Assembly (NCBI GenBank): GCA_000934385.1
Contig: KN880679.1
Span: 1-34,934, forward strand
Length of the DNA stretch: 34,934 nt
From: Cylindrobasidium torrendii FP15055 ss-10
Lineage: Eukaryota > Basidiomycota > Agaricomycetes > Agaricales > Physalacriaceae
Direction: 5' to 3'
The notes under the pieces were generated by a model that saw nothing but the letters and a program-made list of their open reading frames with translations, did no database searches and was not told where the DNA came from. The translations under genes were made by a program, and so were the position numbers. Of the stretch, positions 32,908 through 34,934 are shown piece after piece. Positions within the stretch are counted from its first letter, which is position 1; every line of letters starts with the position of its first letter.

Positions 32908-34035
32908 ATGCGTTTTTCGAGTGCAATCGTTCTAGCCACTGTGGCCACCCACGCATCCGCACTACGTTTGCTCTCCTGGAACTTGCGCTATGATTCCAAA
33001 CCCGACTCGATCTCTGTCGCTGACTCTATCGCGGCACTCCCGGACCCGTTGGACGCACCAAAGTACTTCCAATCCTACCAGGAGCAGCCATGGAGCACTC
33101 GCCGCATACGCATCGCACAGCACATCCACGAACGCAAAGTCTCGATTATCGGCGTGCAGGAGGCGTTGATTAGGCAGGTCAACGACCTGACAGAGCTGCT
33201 TGGCGCAGACACATGGAAGTGGGTCGGTGTTGGGCGCGACGATGGTGCCCAGGCGGGCGAGTTTAGCGCCATCTTCTACAACACGTGCGTCCCGCTCCCT
33301 TTCCCTGCATTTGCTCTACTTCTTGAACGGAAACTGACATACCCATTTAGCAAAGATGTGAGCCTCGTGGAGAACGACACCTTCTGGCTCTCCAACACCC
33401 CAGACGAGCCCACCAAGTTCCCTGGCGCAGGCTCTATCCGGCTCGCCACCTACGCCAAATTCACACAAGGCACATCGGAATTCGTGGTAATGAACACGCA
33501 CCTGGACGACCAGTCCGACGGGCAGCGTAGACTCGGCGCGTCAATGATGCTTGCACGGGCAAAGTACGAGGCGTACAACGGTGGTGCGGGCAACGGCAAG
33601 GTCTTCCTCATGGGAGATTACAACAGTCCGCCCAAGGGTACCGACTCTGGCGGATACGATATCACTGTCGGGAACGCAGACCCTGTCGCGGTGAACGCTA
33701 CATGGGCTGCGCGCTATGAAGTTCCCGCAGGAAAGCTAGATGAGTTTGCCGTGCGTCTCTTTCTTCTCATTGAGGTATATGATTTTAATAGAATGTGTGT
33801 ATAGCTGTTGGACTTGCGAGCACAGGCTCCCCGCCAGTCAGTGTCAGTGAACTACGCGACGTACACCAGCTGGCCGCAGCCAGGCAACTCGTCCGAGTAC
33901 AGGCGCATCGATTTCGTGTTCGGGGGGAGCGTCGGGGATTATTCGACTGACGCGTATACTGTGGACTCCTCATTGAACGATGATGGAGTGTGGATGAGTG
34001 ACCATAGGCCCACAGTCGTTGAGGTGTCCGTCTAG
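32908..34035 (+). CDS. Secreted endonuclease/exonuclease/phosphatase-family protein
   Basis: Three exons, 32908-33284, 33351-33750, 33805-34035 (335 residues). Signal peptide MRFSSAIVLATVATHASA, so probably secreted. The EEP fold motifs are complete and in order: LLSWNLRYD (metal-binding Asn), IIGVQEAL (metal-binding Glu), MNTHLDD, MGDYNSP (GDxN), RRIDFVF and the C-terminal SDHRPTV (catalytic SDH). Mg-dependent phosphodiesterases of this superfamily include DNase I, sphingomyelinases and inositol phosphatases; sequence alone does not choose among them. The length is close to single-domain fungal secreted members. A TATA box stands upstream. Confidence 0.9.
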
Positions 34036-34260
34036 CCTTTCGTTCTGGGCATTTGGGCACTAACACTTGTTGGACATTGACATTGATTATTTAACATTAC
34101 TGTCCAAGTTACTGCAGCGTGGTTGTAACTTGATTTACAGCATAGTGCGGGCCATTGATATTGAACACCTGAGAGATTAGAAAACTCATATAAGAACAGC
34201 ATGCATCTCAACAAGAACAAGCTTAGGCTAGACGAAACAGCGGTGTTCGCGAGCCATACA

Positions 34261-34692
34261 CTACGACCAAGACACCCTGATCCAAATGGGATCCTCGTTC
34301 GCAATGCCAGGCAGAAGTTTCTTTATCTTCTCCAAGTACTCGATGTTCTTCGCGCACGACAGCCCTTTCTCGTCGACGTTGTCCGTGATCCAAACAAAAA
34401 ATAGATATCCTTCATCACCATGCCTGTATTGAATATGGTCGCTCCGAGGCGGAACCGGACTGGGCAAACTGTGGATTCAGAATAAATAAAACTAGCAGTA
34501 TAAAATGAAATATCATACGCACTTCTCGAATCCCAGTCCGTACTCCTTGATCAATGCCTTGACTGCGTTGCTGACAATTGTCGTATAGTCTGGACCACGG
34601 GGCGCAAATATCTCCTCGGATTCGAGGGGCCAGGCGAGGCAGTATCGGGGAGGCCGATGCCCGTTGAGGTTCGTCTTGCGCGACGGCGGCAT
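34261..34692 (-). CDS. Unidentified 125-residue protein
   Basis: Two exons on the minus strand, 34523-34692 and 34261-34468 (125 residues), joined by a 54-nt GTGCGT...CACAG intron. The start is MPPSRKTNLNGHRPPRY. The protein has no signal peptide or membrane segment. The second exon holds a compact, partly hydrophobic core (GYLFFVWITDNVDEKG) and a Lys-rich helix (NIEYLEKIKKLLPG). I do not recognise it. The clean intron and balanced composition favour a real gene. Confidence 0.65.
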
Positions 34693-34934
34693 GGTCGTCC
34701 TAGGGAGGAACCTGGGCGCCTTGGGCGAATAACTTGTGTGTTGTCGTGCTTGAGAACATAGTATAGTATGTTCTCAAACTTACAATAAGACGTTGTCAAC
34801 AGGACTCTCATGAATTGGGAGAAACGCATCGCACCGGCGCAGGCTGGTTGGCTTGGGGAGCCGGTGCAGCATTTCATGCCGTGCTGTCCCAGAGATCGTA
34901 ACGAGCACACGATCACATGATCGTGTCCTTCGTT

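Noticed and set aside
1..34934. CRISPR array, rRNA or autonomous transposon
   Set aside because: No regularly spaced repeats, rRNA-like blocks, transposase or reverse transcriptase coding regions were seen; the sequence is eukaryotic.

Overview
The window looks like gene-dense chromosomal DNA from a filamentous basidiomycete, most likely an Agaricomycete. The basis is: many short introns (44-91 nt) with GT(G/A/C)NGT donors, several very short exons, a CYP63-like P450, Zn2Cys6 regulators, an F-box family with a CxxC pair, a NACHT protein and a DUF6699 domain. I rebuilt exon-intron structures by hand. In every gene model given with a residue count the exons sum to a whole number of codons.

Layout, left to right: (1) 254-4167 (+) Mug190/tricalbin-like SMP-C2 membrane-contact protein; (2) 4448-6628 (-) CYP63-like P450; (3) 7380-8702 and 9134-10654 (+) tandem F-box paralogs, the second carrying a 179-bp insertion; (4) 11107-12208 (+) Msn2-like C2H2 regulator; (5) 12594-15421 (-) Zn2Cys6/Fungal_trans regulator, head-to-head over 141 bp with (6) 15563-17347 (+), a third F-box family member; (7) 17750-21020 (+) a NACHT-WD40-like-DUF6699 fusion, the most unusual gene here; (8) 21155-21889 (+) Rab18-type GTPase; (9) 22516-23012 and 23673-24195 (-) tandem small secreted proteins of 129 residues each; (10) 25035-25954 (-) unidentified 224-residue protein; (11) 26259-28760 (-) ChAPs (Bud7/Bch1) exomer cargo adaptor; (12) 29674-31752 (+) Zn2Cys6 regulator with a second cluster, the first one broken or cryptically spliced; (13) 32908-34035 (+) secreted endonuclease/exonuclease/phosphatase-fold protein; (14) 34261-34692 (-) unidentified 125-residue protein.

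Housekeeping trafficking genes (Mug190-like, Rab18-like, ChAPs) are interleaved with accessory-type genes (P450, F-box trio, NACHT-DUF6699, secreted pair, fast-evolving regulators). There is no biosynthetic core enzyme, so this is not a classical metabolite cluster. The region 7-21 kb has the character of an accessory neighbourhood built by duplication, insertion and domain fusion. No rRNA, tRNA, CRISPR array or autonomous transposon was found.
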